Assembly: GCF_000003815.2 (NCBI RefSeq)
Contig: NC_049980.1
Coordinates: forward strand, 19,252,278 to 19,316,277
Origin: Branchiostoma floridae
Lineage: Eukaryota; Chordata; Leptocardii; Amphioxiformes; Branchiostomatidae
Direction: 5' to 3'
Length of the DNA: 64,000 bases
Part shown: positions 16,869-30,688 of the stretch, piece by piece
Layout: each line of letters begins with the position of its first letter
How positions within the stretch are numbered: the stretch's first letter is position 1
Position numbers and translations under genes: made by a program
Notes under the pieces: model-generated
What the model saw: only the letters and a program-made list of their open reading frames with translations
Database searches by the model: none
What the model was told of the DNA's origin: nothing

Positions 16869-19800
16869 ACTTATGCTGTATTTCACCATTTAGTACACGT
16901 TTGTGTGCGGGTTACACGGAAAACCCCAAGCGATATGTTGTTCCCCTGGGGAAATAGATAAACTCAAAATTGAGGCGTGGCTATCTTCAAATGTAGTATT
17001 CAGCTCTCATATCATTAATGTGTTGATAAAGTTGGCGATGAAACCAATACTTGATGAGAAAATGCTATATAACTGACGAGATGCATTATGAAACAGAAAA
17101 TATTATAATTCCATAGTGGTAAATTACTTTTCTATTAAGATGCCAATTAAAGGCAAACATTATTAGACATGGATCATACAAATTAGAGCGTCGTCGTTGC
17201 AAAATACGATGTCGGAAGTTACGTATACGCATAGACATCAGGGTACATAGAACAATATACAAAATGAATCTGTATACATGAATAACTGAGGGAAATTTTT
17301 AGCAGTTGGCTCACTGCCGAAAGATAGTGGATGCAGTCTGAAACGGCTGATTCTGACAGAGACATGACACAGTTGTTCAATTTAATTTGTATAATGTTTT
17401 CAAAATGATAACGAAGCCTGGTTCATCTGCCTCACAGAATGTTTAGAATGTTTCTGAGTCAATAATACCATCACCTTTAACGCAGTACCCAATAAACTTT
17501 TTTTCCCTGAATTTAATTCCCATTAGGATTTTCTTTTTGTAGAAGCATCTTGGCAGCATGTTTCGAGGTTGGTAAACTTAACTTTTCTCGTTCTCATGAG
17601 TCTTTCATTTCCTGTTTTTTTAAATCACGAAGCGCTTTTGAAATATCACGAAACGCACTTTCACCTTCCCATAGGGGTTGGCCGTGGTTACAGCTTATTC
17701 AAGATTGTGTGTTGGAAGATGTAAACGTAAACTACAGCTCTTTTGAAAATGTTCCTCGCGTTTATCACGTTTACTGGTATTACTTCCACCCGCTAAAGCT
17801 CTTTATGTAGACTTCATTTAGTCTGATGTTCGAATCCACTTCATTTCTCTCTTGGACAAGATCGAACCAATTCTAACTGTTGATTCTCGAAATGTAGTAG
17901 TAGAAATAGATTCTATGCAATAGAGTCTGACTGGAAAGTCTGCACTTTGTTACACGCAATTTTAGTGAGCGTACATGTTTTTTTGTCCCTGATCTCTGCA
18001 CCCTTGCTTATTTTTTTGCTTAAAGACATCAGGGAACCCAGATAATACATGGTTGTGGCCTAAGAGAGCAATTTATGATGATCAATTGTAAAACGTATTT
18101 TCCATAGACGCACTATGATCTACTTGCTGTGTCAGTAAGTCTTCACCCTGGCGTATAAACCTTGTCCCAGAATGTACGATTTACTACAATGAACAAGTAC
18201 AATCATGATGTTACAATAAGTTTACGGTAACAAACGTAGTTACTTGATACCACACAATGGGATCATTTATCAGTTGGGACCCTTTTCCACTTGATAGAAA
18301 CTGTTGAGGAACGAAAATTCGGTTTGTCTGGCCTATGACGTTATAATGATATTGAATATATTATCAATTGAATAGGATCCCGGATGTAAAAGTCTGATTT
18401 TAACGACAGAAAATAAAATTTAGTTATCAGTGAAATTAGTTTACGCTACAAATGAGATTATTGGTCACTCAACCGTTGCCGCATCTGTGGAAATGTTTCC
18501 ATGAACTTGCACTGTAATGTCATTATATTCAGTAGTTGAGATCTGTCTTTCAGAACAAATCAATGCATCTGGAGACTGAAATATAACATGTTAACCTCCT
18601 TATTCTTTCATTCTGTTTGCTGTGGCACCACGTGAACTTTTGAATAATGCCTAAAGAAATCAGAGTCTTAATGTAGTTTAAAAAAGGATAACTACATCCA
18701 CCTAGCATGGCACACACTATATAACCCTGTTTTCTCTAACATGATAAAAATTACAATGAGAACTATTATGAAAAACTAATGGATTGATCAATCAGGAGCC
18801 TGCATTTTACATTGATTATGAGGCCGGTATACCTTTGGCCAACCAACAGCCGCGTTGCTCGCTCGGAGATTCGGTGATAACAGGACTCGGCCAGGCCTTA
18901 TGCCATCATGTACACCTCGGGTCAGGGCATTTGCCCTTTATTACCTTCTAGCCGGACGACGTTGACCAATGAAAAAGCTACATTTTGCCATGACCACCAG
19001 TCATTATTATTATGCATATTGACCACTGTTTGCAATGTTTTCATTGGGCCACCTTTTCTACAACGTTAACTTTACACGAGATAACGTTTTTAAATGATAA
19101 ATTAATTTGTTTTGTAGTAACAGACAAATAAATGTGTGTAAGATTTAAAACGAAAACATGTGTGTGGACTTACTACGCACCCATGTGTCTGTTCGATATA
19201 TGATAATGGTTGTATGATAATGTTAATGACCCGCGTTCCTTGTGTGAATACGGTTCCTTTAACAATCTCGTAAACCACATCGTCCGCCTCGCACACTCGG
19301 TGCTTTATCTGATGGTTATAGGACCTAACCATGTCTTATTACACCGTATATATCTCACCTCAGGCATGTCAGGACGGGTCATTAACCCTGTATTTCACAG
19401 CCAAAAAGCTACCTAAATGCGAATATCCGCAACAGCACTACCACACAGCTTGCCTGTTTGTTTTTGTCCGACAAATCCTTTATTTTGTGTAAACCTTTCC
19501 ATCCACGCACAATATAGAATAGAGATAAATCAAAACACACACCTGTGCGTGGCAACAAAGACTGAAGTTAGAACAATTACAATGACAAGTCACGTACAAA
19601 GTAACGCTAGGATAGCCGATAAATCACCACACACACACATGTACTTACATGGAGTGACACAGACTTAGGCCAGGTTGACAAGCGGACACAATAGCAGCCA
19701 CGTCAGTACAAATTGAAATAAAAGCAAACATTTTGTTTTCCTTTTGTAAGATTGCATTCGTTTCAAAATGTTTTCAAAATGCTTGCCTACTTCTTTGCTT

Positions 19801-22800
19801 GCCATTTTCGTTGTTGTCATCTTTAACTTATCTTGCAAACATTTCTGGAGAGCAGAGCAAAGATTAACCTTCTCAGCACACCATTCGTAACCTTTGGCCT
19901 GAAGGTTGGAACAATGGTAGAGCCAGGCACAAACTCAAACGTTCAAACACTCGTATTGGCGACATGTTTGTATTTGATATGGAAACGGCTGGAGTCAACA
20001 CTCCCTGTTGTACTAGAGAACAAAGTATCTACCATTATTTTACATGAGTCATTAAATGGCTGGCGTGTTGCAACACGGAATGCAAATAACTACAATTTTT
20101 CGTAATGCCTCCAACAGTTATGTACACAGCTTGAACGCAAACACTTGAATTATTTAACGTGTTTTGAACATTCACGGTTGATAACCACTTGTGACAAATG
20201 GGCACTTGTACACAATCGCGTTTAACACCGCATACTGAAAACCTAGGTGATGATCGACTTATCCAATACCAACGGCAGGTGCATACAAATCCCACCAATC
20301 GTGTTAAGTCTTTCTCACAAGATTTAGCTTGGAGACGATATTATCAGACGTACCTTATCATATATTACGTTTCCTTGGAGAAAACAAACATAAAATAGCC
20401 ATAAAACAACACAACATGAAGTCATAAAAGCATAGAAGTGCCATGTAGGGTAGGTCTCTTAAAGCAAGTGCCTCAAATAATAAGAGTAGGGTCCTTGTGT
20501 TTGACCTACAAGTAAGGGCATATGGTAAGAGTGTTTAACAAGGGTGTCGTTATGGGTTACCTTTACAAAGATACGTAAGAAACATGCCACCGGACACGCA
20601 AAGTATACGTGAAACATATAACGTTACAGTAGTTTGTAAGAGGGGACGCTTGCTAGTCAAAGAAGGAAATAAAGTTTACCTCCCTTAAATTATCTTAACG
20701 GGCCATAATCGTTTCCTCTTCTGAGAAAGGACAACAAATAATGATGCTTTCTCAGAAAACGGCTTGTGGCTTATGTATCTTGTACTTTATTCCGCAGAAC
20801 ACGGATGGAGATTGCACGGTTGTAATGCACCATGTGTTGAGGCGGAAACATGATAAGATTAATGATGATAGCTTCCTCCCTGAAAGTTGTAGCCATCTGT
20901 CAGAGTTCAAAATAAATTAAAGCTCTACAAACATCATTTTAGTTAAACCCGTACAGGAATGAGTTTTTGAAATAAAAGACATGAAGGTTGAAATCGTACT
21001 GTATCTTGAGGGTTTTACTCAATTTCATATCAATGATGTAGGCAGGTGCTGGCCGCCATATTGGTATCGTTGCTTTGCAATATTTCAATAGACCATAATT
21101 CAAGCGCACACGGCGTTTTGTTGATTTCACTTATTTATTCCTCTATCTGTATCTTCTGTTAGCCATCCACACTTAGCAGGGGTAATCAAGAAAAGTCTGG
21201 AGATCGAGTATGACCTGATTATGACGATGAAGGAGATATCTAACTGTCCAAAACTTTACAGAAACGGTAACATTCTGCGTCCGCCTCCGTGTCTGTGTCC
21301 CTGTGATGAGATGTAAAACGCTTTCTACCTATTTCTATTTTGAAGCGTCCTTGACTGAAATTTCAACTATGACTGGAAATGTGTAAGTGCTCGTATTTAG
21401 TCATTAAATGAATTATGATATGGACCAGGGATCGAGATTTTAGGCTTAGACTTGTTAACTCGGCGGCGACAACTGATTACAGTAAAATGATTGCGTTCTC
21501 TAGCTTCATATATGGCGTGCCAGGAAACTCGTTGCGCTCATTTGAAAACTGATTGAGTTAATTGCAAGCTGGCACAGATAAAATCATGGATCAGAGAAAT
21601 GGCGTGTGTAGAAGTATAGAAAGCCTTTGGGCAGGGGAATAGTGATTCTGTGCAACATTTTCATGGAAAATGCGACTTCTGTGGTGAAAGGCGACGAGTA
21701 AAATTCTGAAGGTCCAGATTAATGTGCTAAGGTACATGTGCCAATGCTATCGATGGGATTTCCCTGCGTATTTTTTGGAAAATTACGCTTAGTATTCGCC
21801 TTATTCTTCTTGCTGGCCCCCAATGGAAGAGTAAAGGTCAAAAGAACTGAACCCAACAGCCCCAAGGTCACGTGTGTTGGGTAAGTGCATGACATACACA
21901 TTCTTGGTACATGTTGTGGGTTGAAAATGTGAAACAAACGTGAAACAACCCGTTCCATTCCATTTAGTGACGTCTTTTAGGGCCCTATGTTCAAACTGAT
22001 GACAATCCTGGGATAGGCGTGCACATTGTATGCCGTAAAATTTATCTTCCCTGATGCTAACTTACGGAAAATGTTTCCTTAATCCTTGTCGGTGGTTGGT
22101 TCTGTTGCTTGAAAATTCTAGTCGACATTAAAGTGGCACGACGTGACCACACCGTAAATCGTTTTTTTCTCTCTATCAAATCACCTACATCTTCTGTGCA
22201 TTTGGACCTTGGTCTAGACTGATCTTATCTAAAAATCTATCGTAGCTTCCTAACACCTTCATGCCAACCCCACACCACCTCAGGTTACGTGCGTGACCCC
22301 GCCATTATTTTCTTTCATGTCTCCTGAACTGTTCCCGTGTTTGGGAAACAAAAGGCGGGAGAAAAGGGAAGGTTCCCGTGGAGTGTCAACATTCCGGGCA
22401 AACAGGTGAAGATTAAGGAACAGTCGAGCTGTTCTCACGGTCATTAGTAATTCTAAGGGTTTGTCTGATATCAAGATGTTTTGTTTTTTGTTTTTGTTTC
22501 ATACAAATATAATGTTGAGCACACTCAAGTTATGAGTAGAGATGAGAGGTAACATAAACCGTTATCGTCGCAAATTAAGAAAGTATAATAATGTATATGA
22601 ATACAATCCACCTCCTACAACAGATCACAGCCCAAAACCCACCCCTACCCCCACCCCAAATAAAAAACGGAAACAAGACTTGGTCTTATGCAAATTAGGC
22701 ACCTGACACTTGTATGCACTCAAACTCTCTCTGCGAGAAAACAGCTAGAAATGCATGCCGAGGGTGTCGCTGACCTCTGGCATATTGCAGACGTATTTGG

Positions 22801-23683
22801 GTACTTTCCGTTAAGAAACAGCACATACTGGACATGTTTTGTATTATGAGGACCTCAATGACAACGAAAAGCTAGCATTCCTTTTCAAAAAAATAAACAC
22901 GCGCCTTTAAACCAAGCGTTAATAAACTACCCGCGGCGATATAATTACCTATTAGTTCGCGATTACACACTATGCCTAACAATATACCTAGCATATACCG
23001 TGGGGCATAACATCTGTAGTTCTGTGTTATTGAGTGTGCAGTTGTAGAGTAAACAGTGAGGATACAGAGGTCTGCATGGCACAGTGAATGTGCCTAGTTT
23101 GGTGCCCGGTACGTTCTGTTTATTTTCACATACGCTTCTCAACTGCTGATTGACTTCAGATGACTAAATCGCCTGTACTGTAACTTACTTCGTACGGAGA
23201 GGCTGAAGTCAACATTTTTCGAAACACAGATGGATTGATCCAGCTGACCTGTTTCGGAGTCATCCATACAAAACATTGCACTATTCAAAGTTTTATGAAT
23301 TCTTTGTTATCACATTGTAATGTTTTATCCTGTTCTCATTATGATTTTATATCGAAGAGCAAATATTATTGCGGTATGGCTTAACATAAAATAAAACATT
23401 GTCAGAATTTTCTAGTATTTGCATGTATGTCCCTTTCGCATGATAGCTCACATGACAAATCGTAAATACCAGTTTGATTTCACCACTAAGGAACATATAT
23501 ATCACTGTAGTGTGATAATGACGTCATGCAGGCCCATCATATATACGACTATGTCATCAAGTTTGCTTAGGGACCAAAGTAATATTCTTGGTCCTGTTCC
23601 GTCTTTATTTGAAAAAATAGTTGTAACTTTTCATTTTGAGTGTATTTTAGAATGGTCATTTTTAGTTATCATGGTACTGTCAA

Positions 23684-23710
23684 CCCCCCCCCCCCCCCCC
23701 CCCAAAAAAA
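23684..23710. repeat. C20-A7 homopolymer run
   Basis: Twenty C then seven A. The length may be unreliable in assembly. Confidence 0.9.
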
Positions 23711-25335
23711 GTACAACGCTTCAAGAAGTTCAAACTATGCAGACAGGCGGCCGGAAACTTACGATTAGCTGCCACAGCTGTAATACTTAAAGCTACAGTA
23801 CAGCATCGCTCACTTTGGTGGAAGAATGATCACACGTGAAAACTTTTAGGATTGCTTAAGCATCGACGCATCTATTTTCGCGTTTTTCTATTAAGGTTGA
23901 AATGTTGGAGGTGATTTCTAGATGCCGTTGACGACTCTATTGTGACATTTTCATTACTCGCGCTTTCCGCTTCTAATAAAAGATACGGCAGACTTGCATG
24001 TTATAAATTCCCTCGCTGATCAAAGTGAAAATTACCTGTCAGTGTGCGTAAGTGGGTATTCGGAAGCCTAAAATTGTATTCATTTGAAATGTCGAAGTAC
24101 TTTACGTTACGATGCTGTCAGCATGTACAATCATACACGCATTAACAACTTGAAGGGGATGGACCATAAAGCATCAAGGGGATCATTGCAGATTTGGATG
24201 CTCTTCGCCTTTCTTTTCAGAAAATATCACGTCGTCATAGATGTCTCTGTTATTTTCCGACTAGTATGTGCGAACCTGACTCTCCGTAACCGTCGTTGAT
24301 TTGGTAAACAAATATTGTATAAAGAAGACAATATTGGGAATCATCAGCTGTGATACAAAGCCGGGAAATACGAATGAAGGATGTAATTTCAACTATCGTG
24401 TTGTCATTTTTCTTCCTAAATGCGACATGATACATTTTGCACGGTATTGATAAGAAGTAGCATCTACCATTGTTGTTTACTTTAAGGTGACTACTGTTGA
24501 CCATTGACGTTTGTAGTTTCCGCATAACGTCAGCCTTTTACATATCATGTACCGTGAAAAGCACGGCAATTGACCATTCAGTAATGAGCAAATATTTGGA
24601 TGATGTAATCGCACTGACCTACACCATTACGTATACTGGTGTCCTTTGAAAGGCCAATCGTTTGACAGGAACTCTTGCTGTGTGTTGTCCACACAGCAGA
24701 GAACCTCTGAGTTCCAAATTGTACAAATTGAACACTAATCAGTTGACAAAATGTCAATGTATCAAAGTAACTATCTAAATGTGATTGTTGACGTAATAAT
24801 GTTATTAGGGTGGTTCTACACTCATCTAACGCGAATGGCGGGAAACAGGTGAATTTGAATTTTTGTTGTTAGACCACTGAAGAACTGATTGTCAAATGCT
24901 CCTGACAGGAAAGGCAGACGATACAGGTATCGGAAGATACATTTACTAACACAAGAACATTAGTTGTAGTAGTAACATTGAGCCAAACGGAACCAGCCCA
25001 AGTGATTTATAGCTTGAATTGACACCAAAAGCACCGCACACCTGCAGGGAGGCACGTACTGCAGGTTTCACCTCACAGAAGGTGACCAGAAATCACACCC
25101 AATGGTCCCAGCGCTGATTGATTTAAAACACAACTCAGCGTCGTGATCGGGGACACGACAAACCCATAATCGGTTTAAAGTGCTCTTATATCATGCTCTT
25201 TAACGACACGGTGAATCGTCATTAGTCATGTTCGGTACATCCTGCCATTGAGAAGATTACCAATGGTGTACAACAATACTCAAAACTTCGCTAAACATGC
25301 GTTGGGCCCGCCCCGCCCTGTACATGGTTGTAGTA

Positions 25336-25439
25336 GCATCACCCATCCACGTTATCTTCTGATATGCCCCCGTGTTTTCGTATGTTGTATTCGCATCACC
25401 CATCCACAGTATCTTCTGATATGTCCCCGTGTTCCCGTA
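25336..25439. repeat. Direct repeat, two copies, period 57 bp
   Basis: GCATCACCCATCCAC(G/A)(T/G)TATCTTCTGATATG(C/T)CCCCGTGTT recurs at 25336 and 25393 with few differences. Confidence 0.8.
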
Positions 25440-26714
25440 CTAAATGAACAAGCACTCGAACCCCGCTGTGGAGCAAGAAACTATTGAATTAAGTACAGTG
25501 AAGCGGGACAGCGATGCTTGCTCGTTCAAGGTCTCCGACTGGAGGCTACACCCGTCTCATACATCTCATGGATGGTCCCCACTTCACAACTTGGGAATGA
25601 GAGTGGTTTGGAGAGGCGCTCCAATGCACTGGTGCGTTACGGCTCGACATTGGTGAGCCAAGTATTAATCGCGCCAAGCACAGCTACTGGCCACTTTCTA
25701 GTATAACCGCTATAACTGGATGAGGGGGAAGAAGCATTCTACGGAAATTGGAGCCGAACCAGGACACGGATGTTTTGTCATTGTAGCGTGTTATAGTGAA
25801 GGGTACTGCCTCAGAGTAAAAAAAACATACACATCATGGCTGTCAGTTGTTATTGTGCAAATTCCTTTCTAAGAGCTGGAAAAAAATCCAGACTTGTTAA
25901 GCTGGCAATCTTTTTTCTCTTTTGATGATTCTCTTGAGCACTCCTGAGGCACTACAATAAAAACGTCGGCGTGCCTCTTGCGAGGGCCCATAATCAAATT
26001 TACAATCCATAATAACGTGTGTGTCTACAACATCAGACGAGTGTCCGGCTTTGAAATATTCAATTTGCTGAGATGGTGGAACAACTGTAGACAGATATTC
26101 TATTTCAGATCAAATATCTGATGCCTGGTTCGTTACACCCTAGTGTATTATTTTTGTAAATTTTCGCCTGAAGACTCAAAATGCATTTTTCGTGGTACAA
26201 GAGATTTACCACGGACGTCTTGGTTATTGCGTTAGTTGAAATTAGATTAACGAAACAGCCAATGAGCCTTCGTATCGCTGATTTCTGCCCATAGGGGCCC
26301 GTAACTGGCTTATTTCTGTGTGATTGCAGAAGGACAAATCTCTCTCTCGTTTAATGCAATTACATGTTCTATGTCTCTGAGTTCCCCGTCTATTTGCACT
26401 TGGGCTGTGAATCTCGCTGAACCCTGAATGTCAAATGACTCGGATCGAGGAGACGACATGCTTTGTGAACAAAACAAAAAACCTCCAAGTAAATCGTAGC
26501 TCCAAATACTTGTCTGTTTAAGTTGGAATCCGTGTAACGTCCGTATGACTCGACTGATTTTTGGACCGGACTACTGATATTTAACAGATGTTAACATTGA
26601 TCTTTCCTATTGAAGGGGAGTCAAAATAAAGATACTCGTATTACGTGAAGGTCGGGGGCAGGTATGTTTGTTTGGCAAGAACCATGTAAAATTCTAAGAC
26701 GATGCCAAGATCTT
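25440..26714. other. Presumed intron or 3' flank of receptor exon D
   Basis: Overlapping short plus-strand ORFs (25444-25706) are unrecognised. No acceptor plus RV-x-x-x-C type exon was seen on the minus strand. Confidence 0.45.
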
Positions 26715-26716
26715 AC

Positions 26717-27479
26717 CTCTAGCTCTCTCTGCTAGCTCGACAAGAAAGTTGTCGTAAGAAAGGTTGGAATCCTTATCGTACGACTTGTCAAGCACCAAGT
26801 CAATCGGGTCCTTGCCGGCCGGGACCCTCTCGTCTAGGGTCGTGTTGCTGCGGATCCGGTCGAGTTTTTCCTTGATTGCCTGAGCGCCGTATTTGCAGTC
26901 ATTCTGCTGGTTCCTGGCGTCATAGTGTACTAAGGCTACACGTTTCCAGTTGTATTTCCAGAGAAGTTCCACAACAACGTTCGCCATCTTGTTATAGGTG
27001 ACTCCCATTCTAGTTAGGGTCTTGTACTCGCCGTGGTACCCACCTGTCTTATTACGGAGCGCCGACGGCTGCCCCCCGGCAGATATGATCGGGACGGCCC
27101 AGTGGCTGGCCAGTCGCCCGGCGTGCCCCACCGCGTAGGTGCACGTCGGGCCGATCAGAACGTCAGGCCGAACGTTAGCTTTGTAGTACAGGTCCACAAG
27201 TCGGACCAGCGTCATGTAATGACTGCATTCCGAATCCACTGTATGTGTAGTGAAGTTGTGCTGTCCTAACATTCCCATTTCTCCCACACTCCTTATGGCC
27301 AGTTGGACGGCGGGCTCTACCTGGTCCATAGTGACATGCGCCAGGCTTGTGTCTGTCCACTTGTACTCCGCGTTTCGTGGCTGGACAATCACAACGTTGA
27401 ACTCGGCTGTAGAAACCCTCCCTGTATGTATCACCACTGACACAAGCAGCCCCAGCAGAAGGTGTTGTCCGAGATCCAT
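26717..27479 (-). CDS. First coding exon (copy D) of a natriuretic-peptide-receptor-like guanylate cyclase
   Basis: The exon encodes 254 residues plus one base, starting MDLGQHLLLGLL. An upstream in-frame ATG at 27503 would add eight residues. The signal peptide runs to about VSTA. It is followed by FNVVIVQPR, YKWTD, QVEPAVQLAI, DSECSHY, RPDVLIGPTCTYAV, GRLASHWAVPIISAGGQPSALR, YKTLTRMG, NKMANVVVELLWKYNWKRVALVHYD and NDCKYGAQAIKEKL. It is the longest copy, with an insertion before the last helix (about residues 205-235). It ends in ERARG at donor AGAG|GTAAGA, phase 1. HNFT, RNKT, SNTT and SNLS are potential glycosylation sites. As the leftmost copy it would lie nearest any shared downstream exons, but I saw no receptor or cyclase exon in the 26.7 kb to its left. 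That search was by eye and short exons could be missed. Confidence 0.88.
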
Positions 27480-27551
27480 GACGGCTTTAGTCTCAAGTAG
27501 CACTGTTGACTCCCGGAGAGAACTCTACAGCGCGACTAGGCTGCCCCGTTT

Positions 27552-27558
27552 AATCATT
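27552..27558 (-). promoter_or_regulatory. Conserved upstream element, copy D
   Basis: Plus-strand AATCATT, 73 nt upstream of the copy D start. The minus strand reads TCAATGATTAAAC. ATATATCGACC (27564-27574), also found before copy C, lies immediately upstream. The assembly gap begins about 85 nt further upstream. Confidence 0.35.
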
Positions 27559-27574
27559 GACAAATATATCGACC

Positions 27575-29211
27575 AGGAAACGGTGGTGCGCATGACGTAC
27601 TGAGCGATGTGAACCTGTGCGCCTGACTGTAATGCCGACAANNNNNNNNNNNNNNNNNNNNNNNNNNNNNNNNNNNNNNNNNNNNNNNNNNNNNNNNNNN
27701 NNNNNNNNNNNNNNNNNNNNNNNNNNNNNNNNNNNNNNNNNAGAACTCTCGCAGGAACAAATCCGGCATTCTTCTTACATAAACAAAGAGGTCTACATGT
27801 AGGAGTCTGGAAACACTGATCTTTCTTCAGTAACGACAAGTGAAATGGGGTGCATTGACCTGACCATGGCGGTGCTTGTACCTTTCCTAGCTGCACCCAG
27901 CAAGGGCGTCGGATTACGGCGAGGAAAGCGGCTAGGCGTCCCGCGGAAATTCCACGCGAGTTCCGTGGTCCCCCGGCTGTTGGAAATATGCACTTGGCTC
28001 GCGCAGATGGTTGAGTACCGCGTTAGATATCTTGTCAAGATGCGCTTAGACAGGACGACTGATTCGTTAGCTAAGTAGATGTCGTCTTGATGTAGAATTT
28101 TCCCTGAGTAACTAGCACTTCTTATACCAATTGACACAAACGCTGAGCACGTACTGCATCCAGAGAGATGCTCCAAGCCTCTGCTCTTACCAAGAACTGG
28201 TGCTTAATGTTTAAATTATACACCGCTCCTAAAGGGCCGCGATTCGGCAACCAACCGCCGTAAACACATTCGACATTTGCATTCATGAATGCACAGGCCG
28301 CAAATTTTCCAGACGATTCTACCATACAGTGCCGTGGGCGGGAATATTGTTGCCTCACAATCCTAATGATGGCCCTTAGAAGTTATATGTATCTGTGTCT
28401 TTACAAATCGCTATCAAAAGAGCTTAATTGACTTGATGTAGTATGGAGGTAAAAATAACCAACGTGCAGGGATGAATGCAACTAGCCTGTTTCTGCTAAA
28501 ACGTAAAATTCTAGAGGCTTTGTGGTGAGTGGGTGGGATAGTGACATAATGTTTGTTTTGAAATTTGGCCGATCGCATTTGTGTCTATGGCTTGCGAAAC
28601 TTAAAAAAAGGAAAAAAATATTTCCATGATAGGCAAATGACCTGTGTCTCGCTTTTTTTCTATGAAAGAATATTCCATTGGTAATACACGGCACGAGGAA
28701 GGGCAGCGCATTGGAGAGCCATTTAACAGAATCGTTTGATTGACAAGTATCTACTTGTGATACCCTTAAGCAAAAGATTTTTCAAATTTTCCCTCACAGA
28801 AACAAGAAAGTCAAGTGGGCTAAAAGTTTTTCTTGGTGCGCTTTAAAACTATCATGGTCGGTGGAACCACGTCAAGTGTCATCAATACGACATACATACC
28901 CACGTGAGGCCAACGGAGGTGGAACTTGTAACAACAAGTGATCGCAATATGGATATTTATGTAACATCACATTCGCAATCCACACATTAAAGATAGCACA
29001 AGAAAATGTCTCTGTGAGACGTGCATACATTCGTCTACCTACCACCACCCGCCCCTAATGATAACAATACCTCATATCAAATATTTATCACATGTAGTGA
29101 GCGGGGGAGCATGAAGTGCAATCCATGATAAAAATGGGAACTTCTAACATACTATAAGGCTATGTTTTGCCTTGAAAATAGGTACTCGACAATTAGCATA
29201 CCCGGTCTCAC
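27575..29211. other. Interval between receptor exons D and C
   Basis: Contains the first gap and unrecognised minus-strand ORFs near 27793-28176 and 28122-28358. No further ectodomain, transmembrane or cyclase exon was found. Confidence 0.5.
27642..27741. other. Assembly gap, 100 N
   Basis: Run of N between receptor exons C and D. ORFs that bridge it are not real. The fixed length suggests that the true size is unknown. Confidence 1.
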
Positions 29212-29914
29212 CTCTAGCTCTCTCTTCTACCTCGTTTAAGTAGAATTCAAACGATGACTTGTCGGAGTAAGCTCTGTCCAGCACAACTCCTGCAGTCTGT
29301 TCTGCCGCGAGCTTCTGTCTGATGGCCTGCATGCGGTAGTAGCAGACTTCGTTGTCGCTGTCTTCGCCGGCGTAGACCAGGGCTACCCTTGTTGAGTTGA
29401 ACTTGAGACACACCAGCAGACTATCAACGACGTCTGCTAGCTTGTTGTCGGTGTGTTCCATCCTGGTTACCGTCTTGTACTCCCCGAAATCACTATAACG
29501 GAAGCCCGACGCAGGAGCCCCCGCCGTAAGGACAGGGACCTCCCAATGACTAGCAAGGCGACTTACCTCAGTCGTCGCATAGAGACAAGTGGGACCAATG
29601 ATCACGTTGGGCTTCAACAAGTCTTTGTAGTAGATATCTAACAACTCGTTTAGAGCTATGTAGTAGCTGCACGCTGTGTCAAAAGTGTCGATGTGGAATG
29701 TGTTGTCGCCCAACACTCCATTTTCTCGCAACTCTTCAATCGCGAATGCGACCGTTGGCTCTACCTGGCCCAGCACGTACGGGGCGAAGCTCTGGCTGCT
29801 CCAGGGGTACGTGGCCTGCCTCGGCTGAGCAATGAGAACGGTAAAATTCTCGGCCTGTGTATTACAACACCACAAAAGTACTGCGAGTGTTCCCAAGAAC
29901 AGTTTGGTCGCCAT
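29212..29914 (-). CDS. First coding exon (copy C) of a natriuretic-peptide-receptor-like guanylate cyclase
   Basis: The exon encodes 234 residues plus one base, starting MATKLFL. An in-frame ATG 66 nt upstream (29980) would add 22 hydrophilic residues before the signal peptide; I prefer 29914, which aligns with copies A and B and places the signal peptide at the N-terminus. Visible family blocks: ENFTVLIAQPR, QVEPTVAFAI, TACSYY, KPNVIIGPTCLYA, SRLASHWEVPVLTAGAPAS, EYKTVTRM and RVALVYAG, then NEVCYYRMQAIRQKL. LASHW, VPVLTAGAPA and GPTC are the strongest natriuretic-receptor signatures. It ends in ERARG at donor AGAG|GTGAGA, phase 1. The 1.6 kb before copy D contains no recognisable second exon, though it includes a 100-base gap. 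The protein would be secreted or surface exposed. Whether it is joined to a cyclase cannot be told here. Confidence 0.88.
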
Positions 29915-29978
29915 TGTGTACCCAAGAGGTCTACTAGTACCTCTGTGACATCTCTCTCTCCTTTGGCTTATAACGGTC

Positions 29979-29985
29979 AATCATT
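29979..29985 (-). promoter_or_regulatory. Conserved upstream element, copy C
   Basis: Plus-strand AATCATT, 65 nt upstream of the preferred copy C start. The minus strand reads TTAATGATTGAC. It overlaps the alternative upstream ATG at 29980, which argues mildly against that ATG. An ATATATCGACC further upstream (30039-30049) also occurs before copy D. Confidence 0.35.
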
Positions 29986-30049
29986 AACAACTATAATATG
30001 TTGACACCGACCCCTATAAAACACTACAAAGGCGAGTCATATATCGACC

Positions 30050-30688
30050 ACCCTTGAGCTGATGAAAATAACCGACATATTCTGACGGAAGAACTACAAG
30101 ATCTATTTTTCGCGTCCATCGTAAGAAAAAAAGAGACCAAGGTGTAACTAGTTTTAAACACGCGTGTCACAATGCGTGTCAAAGTCATGTTGCACAACAG
30201 TGTACACGGACAACATGGCCGTCATTATGGGTAAGCAAGCCGCCATATGGACATGGCGTTTGCTTGGACAACAAGGCCGTCCTTTATATCTCATTAACAC
30301 AGACTTTGCAGTGAGCCAATTAAATAGCCCCGTCGTAAATACATCAAGCAGCTTATTAGATGTAAGTGGGACTGCAATGCTGTGATAAACTGTACAATTT
30401 GACTTTCCCTATGCTACATGTACAACAAAGAGTTTTTGTCACATTGCATGCTCTGAAAACTGACCTGTAGGTTTAGTATTATGTTCAAAACGTTATCTTA
30501 AGTAAGGCAGACAAAACAGATTTAAACCAGTTGTTTTCTGTTGGACGAAATATTAAACATAGTTTTTCAGCCTAAACCTTACATTACACTAATAAGAAAA
30601 AATCTCCCAGTCATACTTGTCATTGCGGCTAAAATCTTCCACTAAATACATTGAGTGATATTGGAGAGCCCAAACGTACACCAAGGTA
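30050..30688. other. Upstream flank of exon C to mariner copy 2
   Basis: No gene seen. TATA-like CTATAAAA on the plus strand near 30014 is in the wrong orientation to be a standard TATA box for exon C. Confidence 0.5.

Larger units (their letters stand above)
10378..25335. other. Long intergenic stretch
   Basis: Apart from the hairpin and small repeats listed, no gene was recognised. I looked for receptor, kinase-homology and guanylate cyclase catalytic motifs on the minus strand, the expected location of exons downstream of the receptor array, and saw none; exons under about 40 codons could be missed. Confidence 0.5.

Noticed and set aside
27033-27603. ORFs opposite the receptor exons (27033-27269, 27250-27603 and similar at 29453, 29693, 32290, 34197, 34788)
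   Set aside because: They lie on the antisense of exons with clear family motifs and have no family resemblance themselves.
27525-27896. ORFs spanning the N run (also 58817-59101)
   Set aside because: They exist only because the gap is translated as X.
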